The notes below the pieces were generated by a model, which made no database searches, had not been told where the DNA came from, and was given only the letters and a program-made list of their open reading frames with translations. Shown here piece by piece: positions 24,253-34,101 of a DNA stretch of 64,000 nt. The translations under genes and the position numbers were made by a program. Source of the stretch: Bacteroidaceae bacterium (GTDB taxonomy: Bacteria > Bacteroidota > Bacteroidia > Bacteroidales > Bacteroidaceae); contig JAGBPB010000114.1 in assembly GCA_017633615.1 (NCBI GenBank), positions 1-64,000 of the forward strand, in the 5' to 3' direction. Every line of letters starts with the position of its first letter. Position 1 is the first letter of the stretch.

Positions 24253-25710
24253 TCAATAGCTGGTTTTGCGTTCGCAGTCGATACGGAGGAAGACCGAGAG
24301 GAGGATGGTGAAGCCCCAGAGGGAGGAGCCGCCGTAGCTGAAAAACGGGAGCGGAATGCCGATAACGGGGGTGATGCCTAATACCATACCTATATTTATA
24401 AATAGGTGGAAGAAGAGGATGCATGCCACGGAGTAGCCATAAACACGGCCGAATACTGATGACTGCCGTTCCGCCAGGAAGATAAGCCTGAGCAGAAGGC
24501 TCAGATAGAGCAGTAGCACAAATGCGGAGCCCTTGAATCCCTGCTCCTCACCAACGGTGCAGAATATGAAGTCTGTATCCTGCTCAGGAACATACTTGAG
24601 CTTGGTCTGGGTGCCTTTCATAAAGCCCTTTCCAGTAAGGCCGCCGGAACCTATGGCAATCAGTGACTGGTTCACGTTGTAACCTGCACCCTGGGGGTCA
24701 TTCTCAAGGCCTAAGATCACATTGATACGGGTGCGCTGATGAGGCTGGAGTATCTCATTGAAGGCATAATCAACTGAGAACAGATATCCAACTGAAAAGA
24801 TTCCGAACAGTGCCACCAGAATATATTGGCGGACAATATCCTTGAATGACCTGAATATGATGTATATGCTTGTTACCAGAATAAGTGCCACCTGAAGCCA
24901 TGTCACCTTGAAAGGATAGACAGAAAGAGAAAGAGCCAGACCTATCAGCATACCGCCGGTACCCACTCCCAGCACAGTAAGTGCCAGATTGCGCTTATGT
25001 GACATGATCCAGATAATAAGGGCCTGCAGAAGCTGTATTATGGTAAGCACCAGCCAAGTACCCAGCTGGAACGGCTGGTCACCAAAACTCACCGGACTGA
25101 ATTTTATCTCCAGAATAAAGAACAGTATGGCGCAGAACCCCACCAAGAGAACGCTGCCCGTCATCCCCTCACGATACATCACAAGCAGGAATGCCACATA
25201 TACCAAGGCAGAGCCGGTCTCATTCTGGCATATGATAAGCAGCATGGGCACCAGGAATATGGCACAGGCTTTCAGCACATCTTCAAACCGGGACGGACTG
25301 AAATCAAACCTGTCAACAAACTTGGCAAGCGCAAGCGCAGTGGCAAACTTGGCAAACTCCGCCGGCTGCAGGCTCACAGGCCCAAAATGCAGCCATGAAC
25401 GCGAGCCTTTGGTATCAGAAGCCACAAATATGGTCACCAACAGTGCAAACAGCAGCACTCCGTATATTATATATGCGTATGCATTATAGAATGTCTGCGT
25501 AATAAACAGCATCACTGCCCCTAAGGCAAAGGCACACAGTATCCAGACCAGTTGCTTGCCGGGACGGGTTGCAAAAGAGAGGAGGTCATTGCTCTCCAAG
25601 GTGGCACTGGCTCCGCAGATGCTGAACCAACCGCACACCATTATGGCCACCACAATCAGCACGGTAACCCAGTCAAGCCTGCCCAGTATGTTAACGTTCC
25701 TCCTTTCCAT
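24253..25710 (-). CDS. rodA: Peptidoglycan glycosyltransferase RodA (SEDS family)
   Basis: 485 residues with about ten transmembrane helices. SEDS proteins polymerise lipid II into glycan strands; RodA works in the elongasome with PBP2. Signature segments: LQPAEFAKFATALALAKF, QNETGSALVYVAF, GLTGKGF, VPEQDTDFIFCTVGEE with the catalytic Asp region, and PLPFFSYGGSS. Conserved loops are intact. The start overlaps the mrdA stop by 20 bp. It is the last gene of the mreBCD-mrdA-rodA operon and ends at the palindromic element. Confidence 0.95.
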   Translation of the reverse strand: MERRNVNILGRLDWVTVLIVVAIMVCGWFSICGASATLESNDLLSFATRPGKQLVWILCAFALGAVMLFITQTFYNAYAYIIYGVLLFALLVTIFVASDTKGSRSWLHFGPVSLQPAEFAKFATALALAKFVDRFDFSPSRFEDVLKACAIFLVPMLLIICQNETGSALVYVAFLLVMYREGMTGSVLLVGFCAILFFILEIKFSPVSFGDQPFQLGTWLVLTIIQLLQALIIWIMSHKRNLALTVLGVGTGGMLIGLALSLSVYPFKVTWLQVALILVTSIYIIFRSFKDIVRQYILVALFGIFSVGYLFSVDYAFNEILQPHQRTRINVILGLENDPQGAGYNVNQSLIAIGSGGLTGKGFMKGTQTKLKYVPEQDTDFIFCTVGEEQGFKGSAFVLLLYLSLLLRLIFLAERQSSVFGRVYGYSVACILFFHLFINIGMVLGITPVIGIPLPFFSYGGSSLWGFTILLSVFLRIDCERKTSY

Positions 25711-27538
25711 AGTCTATAACCTTTTTGGAATAGGTTTCAACTTTCTGCAGGCTCTCTTCCGATAAGCCTCCGGTTATGTATTGCTCCATCATGAGAGCGC
25801 CGATTGGCACACCATATGTGGCACCGAATCCGCCGTTCTCAACATAGACCGCAATGGCTATCTGCGGATCATCCATAGGAGCAAATCCCATAAAGACAGA
25901 ATGGTCTTTACCACGGTTCTGCGCCGTTCCTGTCTTGCCGCACACCACGTAATTATCATTATCGGCCGAACGGCAGGTGCCGTCAATGACCGATTGACGC
26001 ATACCCTTAACCACTATCTCATAGTTCTTCTTATCCACATTCACATAGTGACGAGTAACATAGGCCGAATCCAGGCTGTCAACACCCTCAACAGAGCGTA
26101 CCACATGCGGAGTGATGTAATACCCGCGGTTGGCTATGGTAGCGCCAAGATTGGCTATCTGCAACGGCGTAAGCGTAACCTCACCCTGACCTATGGCATT
26201 GCTTATGGTAGTAAGACCGTTCCAGGACTTATTGTAATGGCGGTCATAATAATCAGAATTGGGAATCATGCCACGGGCCTCACCCGGCAGATCCACGCCA
26301 AGGGTGTATCCGAATCCCATATCTACCATATAATCCTTCCATACCGTAAGGGCCTTCTGCGGAGTTCCGTATTTGGCAGCACCAATCATATAGTAGTAAC
26401 CCCAGCAGAAATAGCCGTTACATGATGTGGCAATGGCAAAATTGAGTGACAAAGGCGATGAATGGGCATGACATCCTACCCTAAGGCCACGGAACACAAA
26501 TCCTCCCGTACACGGATACTGGGTTCGTGTATCAATGATCCCCTCCTGAAGGAATGTGAGCGCCTGTGATGTCTTGAATGTGGAGCCCGGAGGATATGTA
26601 CCCTGTATGGTGCGGTTAAGCAGCGGCTTGTCATGGCGGGCAGCCAGTTCCTGATAGTGTTCACTGCGCTGACGGCCTGACAGCTCTGATGGGTTGAATG
26701 AAGGCGCCGATACCATACAGAGTATCTCACCTGTCTTGGGTTCGATGGCCACAATGCTGCCTATCTTGTTCTGCATGAGTTTTTCACCCAGCATCTGCAG
26801 CTCAATATCAAGGCCCAGGTTCAGGTTACGGCCCGGAAAGGCAGCCTTGTCAAACTCACCGTCATAGTAGCTGCCCTGAATGCGTCCGTATGCGTCCTTA
26901 AGCAGTATCTCGGTACCCTTCTCTCCGCGCAGCTGTGTCTCATAGTATTTCTCAACACCCTGCTTGCCTATCACGTCACCCTGAGTGTACCAACCGTCAT
27001 TCTCAATCTCTGCCTTGGATACCTCGCCCAGATCGCCCAGCAGGTGGGCCGCCGCCTCGTAGTTGTACTTGCGTTGCTGACGTTGGTTGATGCTGAAACC
27101 GTTGAAGCGGTAAAGATTCTCCCTAAGGTCCGATATCTCATTGAAAGAGAGCTGCGCCATAAACACCTGCTCGGTGTATGATGAATAGCCCGGATTCTTA
27201 CGCAGGTTACGGATATCGGCCATACGGCTATCAAAAAACTCCCTTGTTATATCAAGAGTACTGCAGAAAGCAAGGGTATCCAGATCCTTTATGTTTCGGG
27301 TAACCACCATCACGTCAAATGATGGCTGGTTGCTCACAATCATACGGCCCTTACGGTCATAAATAACACCGCGTGTAGGATAGACTGTGCGGTAATAGAG
27401 GGCGTTGTTATCGGCCGAATTACGGTATCGTGTATCAACAATCTGAATCTGGATGAGACGTATCAGGTATATCAGCACAACGGTTATTACCATGATGCCT
27501 ATCACGAATCTCCTGTTGTCAAACTTGTGGTTCTTCAC
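25691..27538 (-). CDS. mrdA: Penicillin-binding protein 2
   Basis: 615 residues, a class B transpeptidase that cross-links peptidoglycan during cell elongation. One N-terminal membrane anchor (residues 12-30) precedes the dimerisation/pedestal domain and the transpeptidase domain. Catalytic motifs are all present: SxxK as PGSTFKTS, SxN as TSCNGYF and KTG as CGKTGTAQNRG. It lies between mreD (4 bp) and rodA (20-bp overlap), the classical elongasome partner. Confidence 0.95.
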   Translation of the reverse strand: MKNHKFDNRRFVIGIMVITVVLIYLIRLIQIQIVDTRYRNSADNNALYYRTVYPTRGVIYDRKGRMIVSNQPSFDVMVVTRNIKDLDTLAFCSTLDITREFFDSRMADIRNLRKNPGYSSYTEQVFMAQLSFNEISDLRENLYRFNGFSINQRQQRKYNYEAAAHLLGDLGEVSKAEIENDGWYTQGDVIGKQGVEKYYETQLRGEKGTEILLKDAYGRIQGSYYDGEFDKAAFPGRNLNLGLDIELQMLGEKLMQNKIGSIVAIEPKTGEILCMVSAPSFNPSELSGRQRSEHYQELAARHDKPLLNRTIQGTYPPGSTFKTSQALTFLQEGIIDTRTQYPCTGGFVFRGLRVGCHAHSSPLSLNFAIATSCNGYFCWGYYYMIGAAKYGTPQKALTVWKDYMVDMGFGYTLGVDLPGEARGMIPNSDYYDRHYNKSWNGLTTISNAIGQGEVTLTPLQIANLGATIANRGYYITPHVVRSVEGVDSLDSAYVTRHYVNVDKKNYEIVVKGMRQSVIDGTCRSADNDNYVVCGKTGTAQNRGKDHSVFMGFAPMDDPQIAIAVYVENGGFGATYGVPIGALMMEQYITGGLSEESLQKVETYSKKVIDYGKEER

Positions 27539-27542
27539 CGTG

Positions 27543-28064
27543 TCAGGTATGTTTTTGACCGGATGATACCGATACCCGTTCAGCCACGAGCATCAATATG
27601 AATGTCAGGAGTGAACTGAATACCACCTTCAATGCCAGGACCGACCAGTCGCCCAGAGGAATGCTGCGCAAAATGAAATAGACGGTATGATGCAATAACG
27701 TGAGCAGCAGCAGATAACCCACGAACTGCCTGCCTCCCATTGATATGAATCCGGGGACAATCACATCATGACGGTCAAGAGGGACAAAGAGTTTCACCAG
27801 ACCCGGTTGGAACATGGCTAAAAGCGTGGCGGAGGCGGCGTTCAATCCGGGGGTGGCGGAGAACATATCTATCAGAAGGCCCAATGTGAAAGACCATGTC
27901 AGGATAGCTGTTCGTGACATGGAACTGTCAAAGCGGGCTATCATCCAGATATAGAACAACGGCGTAACATAACCGAAGAGGGCTATCCTGTTAAGGAACA
28001 GTATCTGGAATGCGGCCAGCAGAACCAGAGTCAATAATTTGCGTATGAATGGTACTGAACCCAT
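27543..28064 (-). CDS. mreD: Rod shape-determining protein MreD
   Basis: 173 residues, almost entirely hydrophobic, with five to six transmembrane helices. Position between mreC and mrdA and the segment GLLIDMFSATPGLNAASAT, which matches the conserved G-x-x-x-D-x-x-x-x-x-x-G-x-x-A region of MreD, identify it. It links MreC to the elongasome in the inner membrane. Spacing to its neighbours is only 3-4 bp. Confidence 0.9.
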   Translation of the reverse strand: MGSVPFIRKLLTLVLLAAFQILFLNRIALFGYVTPLFYIWMIARFDSSMSRTAILTWSFTLGLLIDMFSATPGLNAASATLLAMFQPGLVKLFVPLDRHDVIVPGFISMGGRQFVGYLLLLTLLHHTVYFILRSIPLGDWSVLALKVVFSSLLTFILMLVAERVSVSSGQKHT

Positions 28065-28067
28065 AGG

Positions 28068-28880
28068 CTAATTACTTATCTGATTATACAAACCATCTAT
28101 CTCGGCATCAGCGGTACGTAGATGTACGTAAACCCATCTCAAATCTGACATGTCAACAGCCAACCTGGCGCTGATCTTGAGCGTATAGCCGTTGCTTGAC
28201 CTCTCTACGTTGGTTACGGCACCTACAGGAATACCCTCCGGAAATACTGAGGAGAAACCTGTTGTGACTATGGTATCTCCCCTCCTTACGGCCGAATGGT
28301 AAGGCATATCCTTTACCTGGGCAATATAAGGGTCACCACCCTGCCACTCTAAGAATCCGAAACTTTCACTGCCCTTGATCTTGCAGCTGATACTGGTATT
28401 GCCGTTAAGCACCGGCATGATGATTGAATATCTGTTACCGGCCATCATAACAGAACCTACCACCCCGTCCGACGAATAAACGCCCATTCCCGGAGCTATC
28501 CCGTCACGTCTGCCCTTGTCAATGGTGATGTAGTTGTCATCCTTGCGGACCGAATTGTCTATGACACGGGCCACGGCAACTCCCTCCGATGAGAGCACTC
28601 TCTCTGTCTCCACATACTGGCTGTCAGTAAGCTCATACAGCATACTGCGCAGCCTGGCGTTCTCTTCAAGAAGGCCGGCATTCTCCTTGCGCAGACCGAA
28701 ATATTGCTCCACGCCGGTACGCCACTCAAGCAGGGTACCCGACATGACATTGGCCGACGTCATGAACGCCTCATTCTGCCGGTCATTGAAGCCGAACAGA
28801 AGTACCAGCGATAACGTCTCCAGCAGGATGAACAGGAAAACGTAGCTGTGCCTTACTATAAAATCAAGTAGAGAACGCAC
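28068..28880 (-). CDS. mreC: Rod shape-determining protein MreC
   Basis: 270 residues: a short cytoplasmic start, one membrane helix (residues 12-30), a coiled coil (LRKENAGLLEENARLRSML) and a beta-rich periplasmic domain with DKGRRDGIAPGMGV and DTIVTTGFSSVFPEGIPVG, the conserved MreC core. It scaffolds RodA/PBP2 outside the membrane. It lies 15 bp after mreB in the operon. Confidence 0.93.
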   Translation of the reverse strand: MRSLLDFIVRHSYVFLFILLETLSLVLLFGFNDRQNEAFMTSANVMSGTLLEWRTGVEQYFGLRKENAGLLEENARLRSMLYELTDSQYVETERVLSSEGVAVARVIDNSVRKDDNYITIDKGRRDGIAPGMGVYSSDGVVGSVMMAGNRYSIIMPVLNGNTSISCKIKGSESFGFLEWQGGDPYIAQVKDMPYHSAVRRGDTIVTTGFSSVFPEGIPVGAVTNVERSSNGYTLKISARLAVDMSDLRWVYVHLRTADAEIDGLYNQISN

Positions 28881-28895
28881 GGCTACCCTGCAGGA

Positions 28896-29918
28896 TTATC
28901 TCATCAGGAATGAGAAACGGTCAACGTTCTTGAGTGCCACTCCGGTACCCTTGGCAACGCTTAGAAGCGGCTCGGCAGCGACATGGAAATCTATTCCTAT
29001 CTTGTCAGCCAGACGCTTGCTGATACCACGTAACATTGAACCGCCACCTGACAGATAGATACCGTTTTTGAGGATATCGGCATAGAGTTCAGGAGGAGTA
29101 TTCTCAAGGGCGTTCAGCACAGCCGATTCAATCTTGGCGATGGAGCGGTCAAGACAATGGGCTATTTCCTGATAGCACACAGGTACTGACATGGGCAGTG
29201 CGGTTATCTTGTTGGGGCCGTTCACGATGTAGTCCTCCGGGGCATCTTCACCAAGTTCGGTAAGTGCGGCACCTACGTTTATCTTGATACGCTCTGCCAT
29301 ACGCTCGGATACCTTGACATTGTGCTGACGGCCCATATACTCCTGGATATCGGCAGTGAAATCATCACCGGCCACCTTCACGGAGTTGTTTGACACCAGA
29401 CCGCCAAGTGAGATAACGGCAATCTCAGTGGTACCGCCACCTATATCGACAATCATGTTGCCCTCAGGAGCAAGCACATCGATTCCGATACCGATTGCAG
29501 CAGCCATAGGCTCATACAACATATATACCTCACGTCCGCCGGCATGTTCAGCTGAGTCACGTACAGCACGGAGCTCAACCTCAGTACTGCCTGAAGGAAC
29601 GCCGATAACCATCTTGAGCGAGGGTGAGAAAAGACGACGGCCGGTGTCAACCATACCTATCAGACCGCGCATCATTTGCTCGCAGGCATCAAAGTCAGCT
29701 ATCACGCCGTTCTTAAGAGGACGGACCACGCGAATGTCCTTATTGGTCTTCTCATACATCAGTTTGGCCTTGTTACCCACAGCCACCATCTTGTCTGTAC
29801 GGTTATCAAGGGCAACAATTGAAGGCTCGTTAACTACAATCTTGTCATTGTGCATTATGATGGTATTGGCAGTGCCAAGATCCATCGATAATTCCTGTGT
29901 TAATGAAAATAGTCCCAC
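28896..29918 (-). CDS. mreB: Actin-like rod shape-determining protein MreB
   Basis: 340 residues of the actin fold. It polymerises under the inner membrane and positions the elongasome. Motifs: phosphate-1 loop MDLGTANTIIM, phosphate-2 IVDIGGGTTEIAVI and the adenosine loop LSGGGSMLRGI. The N-terminal LFSLTQEL is the amphipathic membrane-binding segment. It follows purH by 26 bp, so the shape genes may be transcribed partly from the purH promoter. Confidence 0.97.
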   Translation of the reverse strand: MGLFSLTQELSMDLGTANTIIMHNDKIVVNEPSIVALDNRTDKMVAVGNKAKLMYEKTNKDIRVVRPLKNGVIADFDACEQMMRGLIGMVDTGRRLFSPSLKMVIGVPSGSTEVELRAVRDSAEHAGGREVYMLYEPMAAAIGIGIDVLAPEGNMIVDIGGGTTEIAVISLGGLVSNNSVKVAGDDFTADIQEYMGRQHNVKVSERMAERIKINVGAALTELGEDAPEDYIVNGPNKITALPMSVPVCYQEIAHCLDRSIAKIESAVLNALENTPPELYADILKNGIYLSGGGSMLRGISKRLADKIGIDFHVAAEPLLSVAKGTGVALKNVDRFSFLMR

Positions 29919-29944
29919 TGTAGTATTGTCTTATGCGTTATGAA

Positions 29945-31471
29945 TCAATGCTTGAAATGACGGAATCCGGTCATGACCATAGTCATGTCATGCTGCTCGC
30001 AGTAGTCAATTGACTCCTGGTCACGAACAGAACCTCCCGGATGTATTACATTCTTGACGCCGGCCTTGTCAGCCAGCTCCACGCAATCGGGGAACGGGAA
30101 GAAGGCGTCACTTGCCATTGCGGCACCATCCAGAGTGAATCCGAACCCGTGAGCCTTCTCAACAGCCTGCTTGAGGGCATCTACACGTGATGTCTGTCCA
30201 ACACCGCTGGCCAGCAGCTGCTTGCCGCGTGCAAATACTATTGAGTTGCTCTTGCTGTTCTTTACAATCTTGTTTGCAAAAAGCATATCCTCAATCTCAG
30301 CATCAGTAGGCTTGCGTGAAGTTACCAGTTTGAGTTCATCGGGAGTCTCAATCTTGGTATCCTTATCCTGCACCAGCACGCCGTTCAAGGCTGAACGAAC
30401 CAGTTTGACCGGCAGTTTCTGTTCCTTGCGGATAAGAATGATGCGGTTCTTCTTCTGACCAAGTATCTCCAGAGCGTCAAAGTCATAGTCAGGAGCGATG
30501 ATTACCTCAAAGAATATCTTGTTTATCTCCTCAGCAGTAGCCTTGTCAATGGGGGCATTGGCCACCAGCACGCCGCCGAATGCCGATACGGGATCACCGG
30601 CCAGGGCATCTTTCCATGCCTCAAGCAATGTGGGACGTGAAGCTACACCGCAAGCGTTGTTGTGCTTGAGGATAGCGAATGTGGTCTCTGAGAACTCATC
30701 AATCAGGTCAATGGCAGCATTGATATCAAGCAGGTTGTTGTAAGATATCTCCTTTCCGTGAACCTGGTCAAACATAGCATCCAGATCACCGTGGAAAACG
30801 CCTTTCTGATGGGGGTTCTCACCGTAGCGCATAGCCTTGTGACCATCCAGTGCCAGACGGAAATGGTCCTCTTCTTCATCACCGGCAAACCAGTTGTATA
30901 TGCAGCTGTCATAGTATGATGAAACCGCAAATGCCTCCTTGGCAAACCAGCGGCGCTCCTCAAGGGTTGTCTCAGCGCCACGCTCGTTAAGGATATCAAG
31001 CAGGGGCTTGTACTGATCCTTGCTGGCCACGATAACAGAGTCATTGAAATTCTTGGCTCCGGCACGGATAAGTGAGATACCGCCTATATCAATCTTCTCA
31101 ATGATATCAGCATCCTCAGCGCCAGATTTAACGGTATCCTCAAAGGGATAGAGATCCACAATCACTAGGTCTATTTCAGGGATGTCATAGCTGCGCATCT
31201 GAGCCATGTCATTCTCCTCCTCACGACGGCCCAGAATACCGCCGAAAATCTTGGGATGAAGGGTCTTGACGCGACCGCCCAGGATAGACGGATAACCTGT
31301 AAGTTCCTCTACAGCCTGGCACGGTACACCAAGCGATTCAATGAAGCGCTGGGTTCCGCCGGTAGAAATAAGTTTGACACCCTCCTGGTGAAGCTTGCTG
31401 ATGATCTCGTCAAGGCCGTCCTTATGGAAGACCGATATCAGAGCTGATGAAATTCTCTTTGTCTCGGACAT
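29945..31471 (-). CDS. purH: Bifunctional AICAR transformylase/IMP cyclohydrolase
   Basis: 508 residues. It catalyses the last two steps of de novo IMP synthesis. The N-terminal MGS-like cyclohydrolase domain has ISTGGTQRFIE, GYPSILGGRVKTLHP and GGILGRR; the transformylase domain has RYGENPHQKG, LKHNNACGVASR with catalytic Lys-His, and SDAFFPFPDCVE. Length is typical. It leads a cluster with the mre genes. Upstream 190 bp are AT-rich and divergent from the DUF362 gene. Confidence 0.97.
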   Translation of the reverse strand: MSETKRISSALISVFHKDGLDEIISKLHQEGVKLISTGGTQRFIESLGVPCQAVEELTGYPSILGGRVKTLHPKIFGGILGRREEENDMAQMRSYDIPEIDLVIVDLYPFEDTVKSGAEDADIIEKIDIGGISLIRAGAKNFNDSVIVASKDQYKPLLDILNERGAETTLEERRWFAKEAFAVSSYYDSCIYNWFAGDEEEDHFRLALDGHKAMRYGENPHQKGVFHGDLDAMFDQVHGKEISYNNLLDINAAIDLIDEFSETTFAILKHNNACGVASRPTLLEAWKDALAGDPVSAFGGVLVANAPIDKATAEEINKIFFEVIIAPDYDFDALEILGQKKNRIILIRKEQKLPVKLVRSALNGVLVQDKDTKIETPDELKLVTSRKPTDAEIEDMLFANKIVKNSKSNSIVFARGKQLLASGVGQTSRVDALKQAVEKAHGFGFTLDGAAMASDAFFPFPDCVELADKAGVKNVIHPGGSVRDQESIDYCEQHDMTMVMTGFRHFKH

Positions 31472-31663
31472 TGTTTTTATAGGATTATCGGTTTAATCAA
31501 TATTTTGCGCGAAATTAACAAAATCCCCCTACTATAACAATAATATAAAGAGCAAATAGTGAACAAAATAATTAATAAAACTAAAACAGAACGTAAACTG
31601 AAACAAAATCCATATCTTAGCGCACAAATGCATTACTAACCATTGTTTTTTTACAAGACCACT

Positions 31664-32605
31664 ATGGATAGAAGGGATTTCCTCAAGACTTTGGCAGCAG
31701 CCGGAGCACTCGTAACAGTAAAGAGTAGCGGAATGATGGACGTTATGGCAAGCACCGTGCCGTCAAGCGCCACCGCCGACGGCAATGCCGATCTTGCCGC
31801 AATCATGAACGGTGAACCTGCTGCGATGCTGGAGGCCGCAATGAAAGAGTTGGGCGGCATAAGCCGTTTCATCAAGAAAGGCGATAAGATTGTAATCAAA
31901 CCCAATATAGGCTGGGACCGCACCCCTGAACTGGCAGGCAACACTAATCCTGACCTGCTTGAAGCACTCATCAGGATGTGCCAGGATGCCGGTGCAGCTG
32001 AAATCAAAGTGTTTGACCACACCTGTGACAACTGGAGCCGCTGCTATGACCATAGCGGGATTGAGGCTATGGTCAAGAAAGTGGGAGCCACAATGGTTCC
32101 TGCCCATGAGCAGTCATACTATCAGAACGTTGAAATACCGGGTGCCAAGACTCTTAAGAACGCCATGGTGCACAAGGCTATAATAGAATGTGACAAGTGG
32201 ATTAACGTACCTGTTCTCAAGAACCACGGTGGAGCCCTCATGACCTGCGCCATGAAGAACCACATGGGCATTGTTTGGGACCGCCGCGCTTTCCACTCCC
32301 GCGGACTGCACCAGTGTATAGCCGATATCTGCACCTACAAGCCTGCCGTACTGCACATAGTTGATGCATACCGCACCCTGGCCACCAACGGTCCTCAGGG
32401 GCGCAGCGCAAGTGATGTGGTACTCACCAAGGCCCTGTTTGCATCACCTGATATCGTAGCCGTTGATACCGCTGCCGGCAAGTTCTTTACCGGTATAAAC
32501 AAGAACATCAAGTTTGAGGATATTGAGCACATCCCTGACGGTCAGAAACTGGGACTGGGCACAATGGATCTGGAATCACTCAACGTTAAGAGAGTAAGGC
32601 TCTGA
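31664..32605 (+). CDS. DUF362 domain protein with Tat-like signal
   Basis: 313 residues from the ATG at 31664, where a twin-arginine-like signal begins (DRRDFLKTLAAAGALVTV). The body is DUF362: KGDKIVIKPNIGWDR, then KVFDHTCDNW, KWINVPVLKNHGG and CAMKNHMGIVWDR, with conserved Lys/His residues. The molecular role is unknown; family members are often fused or adjacent to ferredoxin domains. Here the stop shares a base with the start of a polyferredoxin gene (TGATG), so the two are coupled and probably form one redox unit at the membrane. Confidence 0.85.
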   Translation: MDRRDFLKTLAAAGALVTVKSSGMMDVMASTVPSSATADGNADLAAIMNGEPAAMLEAAMKELGGISRFIKKGDKIVIKPNIGWDRTPELAGNTNPDLLEALIRMCQDAGAAEIKVFDHTCDNWSRCYDHSGIEAMVKKVGATMVPAHEQSYYQNVEIPGAKTLKNAMVHKAIIECDKWINVPVLKNHGGALMTCAMKNHMGIVWDRRAFHSRGLHQCIADICTYKPAVLHIVDAYRTLATNGPQGRSASDVVLTKALFASPDIVAVDTAAGKFFTGINKNIKFEDIEHIPDGQKLGLGTMDLESLNVKRVRL

Positions 32606-34101
32606 TGCTACGTAAGATAAGAACGGTGTTGGCCATTGCGGTCATCACCATACTGACCTTCGGGTTCATAGATTTTGCGGGAATCATTGACAACCCGCTG
32701 TTGCAGAAAATACAGTTCGGACCGGCCCTGCTCTCACTGAGCATAGTGACATTGGTTTGTCTCATTGCAGCCACCCTTTTGCTGGGCAGACTATACTGCT
32801 CCGTAATCTGTCCGCTTGGCATATTCCAGGATTTCTTCAACTGGTTGTCAAAGAAATTTGATAAGAAAAAGAAATACGGATACAAGCCTGAACGCCCCTG
32901 GCTGCGCTGGGCAGTATTGGTTGCGCTCATCATAGCCTGGCTATGCGGATTCACCTTCCTGGTAGGTCTGCTTGAACCGTACAGCGCATACGGACGTATG
33001 GCCGATGAACTGTTCCGTCCTGTGTATCTTTTTGGTAACAACCTGCTTGCAGCTATATCCGAGAAAACAGGTAACTACCGTTTCTTCAAAGTGCTGATAT
33101 CACTCAAGTCTTTAGCCGCATTCGTGGTGGCAATACTCACACTACTGGTGATAGGACACTTCTCATACCACTACGGACGCACCTGGTGCAACACTATCTG
33201 CCCAGTAGGCACTTTGTTGGGATTTTTCTCAAGATTCTCACTCCTGCGCATACGTATTGACAAGGACAAGTGCAACCACTGCCTGGCCTGCCAGCGCAAG
33301 TGCAAGGCATACTGCATAGATTCTGCCAACCAAAAGATTGACTACTCTCGCTGCGTTGACTGTTTTGACTGTATTGATGCCTGCAAGCAGAAAGCCATAT
33401 ACTACGGCCCGGTAAAATGCAGCAGAAATCCAAAAGAGAATCCTGAAACTGACACTGTTGATGAATCAAAACGCCAGTTCCTGAAATCAACACTGGCAAT
33501 TGCCGCTCTTGCTCCTGCTGCACTTGAGGCCAAGGTTACGGGTAAGAAAGACGAGCGTGTACCCATGTCTCCTCCCGGATCCGTAAGCCACAGGAATCTG
33601 CTGCAGCACTGCACCGCCTGCCATCTGTGCGTAAGCAAATGCCCCAGCCATGTACTTAAGCCTGCAGGCCTGGAATACGGATTAGGCGGAATGATGCAGC
33701 CTGTAATGAAATTTGATGACGGTTACTGCAACTATGACTGCAATCTCTGCAGCCAGGTCTGCCCCGCCGGCGCCATCAGGCCCCTTACAGTAGATGAGAA
33801 GCATCACACTCAGCCCGGACGCGTGGTATTCAACAAGGACATCTGCGTAGTGAACGTGAATCGCACCAGCTGCGGCGCCTGCGCTGAGCACTGCCCCGTA
33901 CAGGCCATCCACATGGTTCCGTTTATAGGTGGTCTGACCATACCGGAAACTACGCCTGAACTATGTGTAGGATGCGGCGGATGCGAATTCATCTGCCCCG
34001 TCAAGGCTGTGCACATTGAGGGAAACCCCATTCACCTCACTGCAAAGGAACCGGATCAGGACTCAAACATCCAAACTCAGGATTTCGATTTTGGTTTCTG
34101 A
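32605..34101 (+). CDS. Membrane polyferredoxin (NapH-like plus Tat-like ferredoxin part)
   Basis: 498 residues. The N-terminal third has four membrane helices with NapH/RdxA-type CSVICPLGIFQDFF and CNTICPVGTLLGFF. Two 4Fe-4S motifs follow (CNHCLACQRKCKAYC and CVDCFDCIDACKQ). A second half begins with ESKRQFLKSTLAIAALAPAA, a Tat-signal-like stretch, then further clusters CTACHLCVSKCP, CNYDCNLCSQVCP, CGACAEHCP and CVGCGGCEFICP. So it looks like a fusion of a NapH-like membrane protein and an exported NapG-like ferredoxin. It is coupled to the DUF362 gene and is likely an electron-transfer module; partners are unknown. Confidence 0.85.
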   Translation: MLRKIRTVLAIAVITILTFGFIDFAGIIDNPLLQKIQFGPALLSLSIVTLVCLIAATLLLGRLYCSVICPLGIFQDFFNWLSKKFDKKKKYGYKPERPWLRWAVLVALIIAWLCGFTFLVGLLEPYSAYGRMADELFRPVYLFGNNLLAAISEKTGNYRFFKVLISLKSLAAFVVAILTLLVIGHFSYHYGRTWCNTICPVGTLLGFFSRFSLLRIRIDKDKCNHCLACQRKCKAYCIDSANQKIDYSRCVDCFDCIDACKQKAIYYGPVKCSRNPKENPETDTVDESKRQFLKSTLAIAALAPAALEAKVTGKKDERVPMSPPGSVSHRNLLQHCTACHLCVSKCPSHVLKPAGLEYGLGGMMQPVMKFDDGYCNYDCNLCSQVCPAGAIRPLTVDEKHHTQPGRVVFNKDICVVNVNRTSCGACAEHCPVQAIHMVPFIGGLTIPETTPELCVGCGGCEFICPVKAVHIEGNPIHLTAKEPDQDSNIQTQDFDFGF

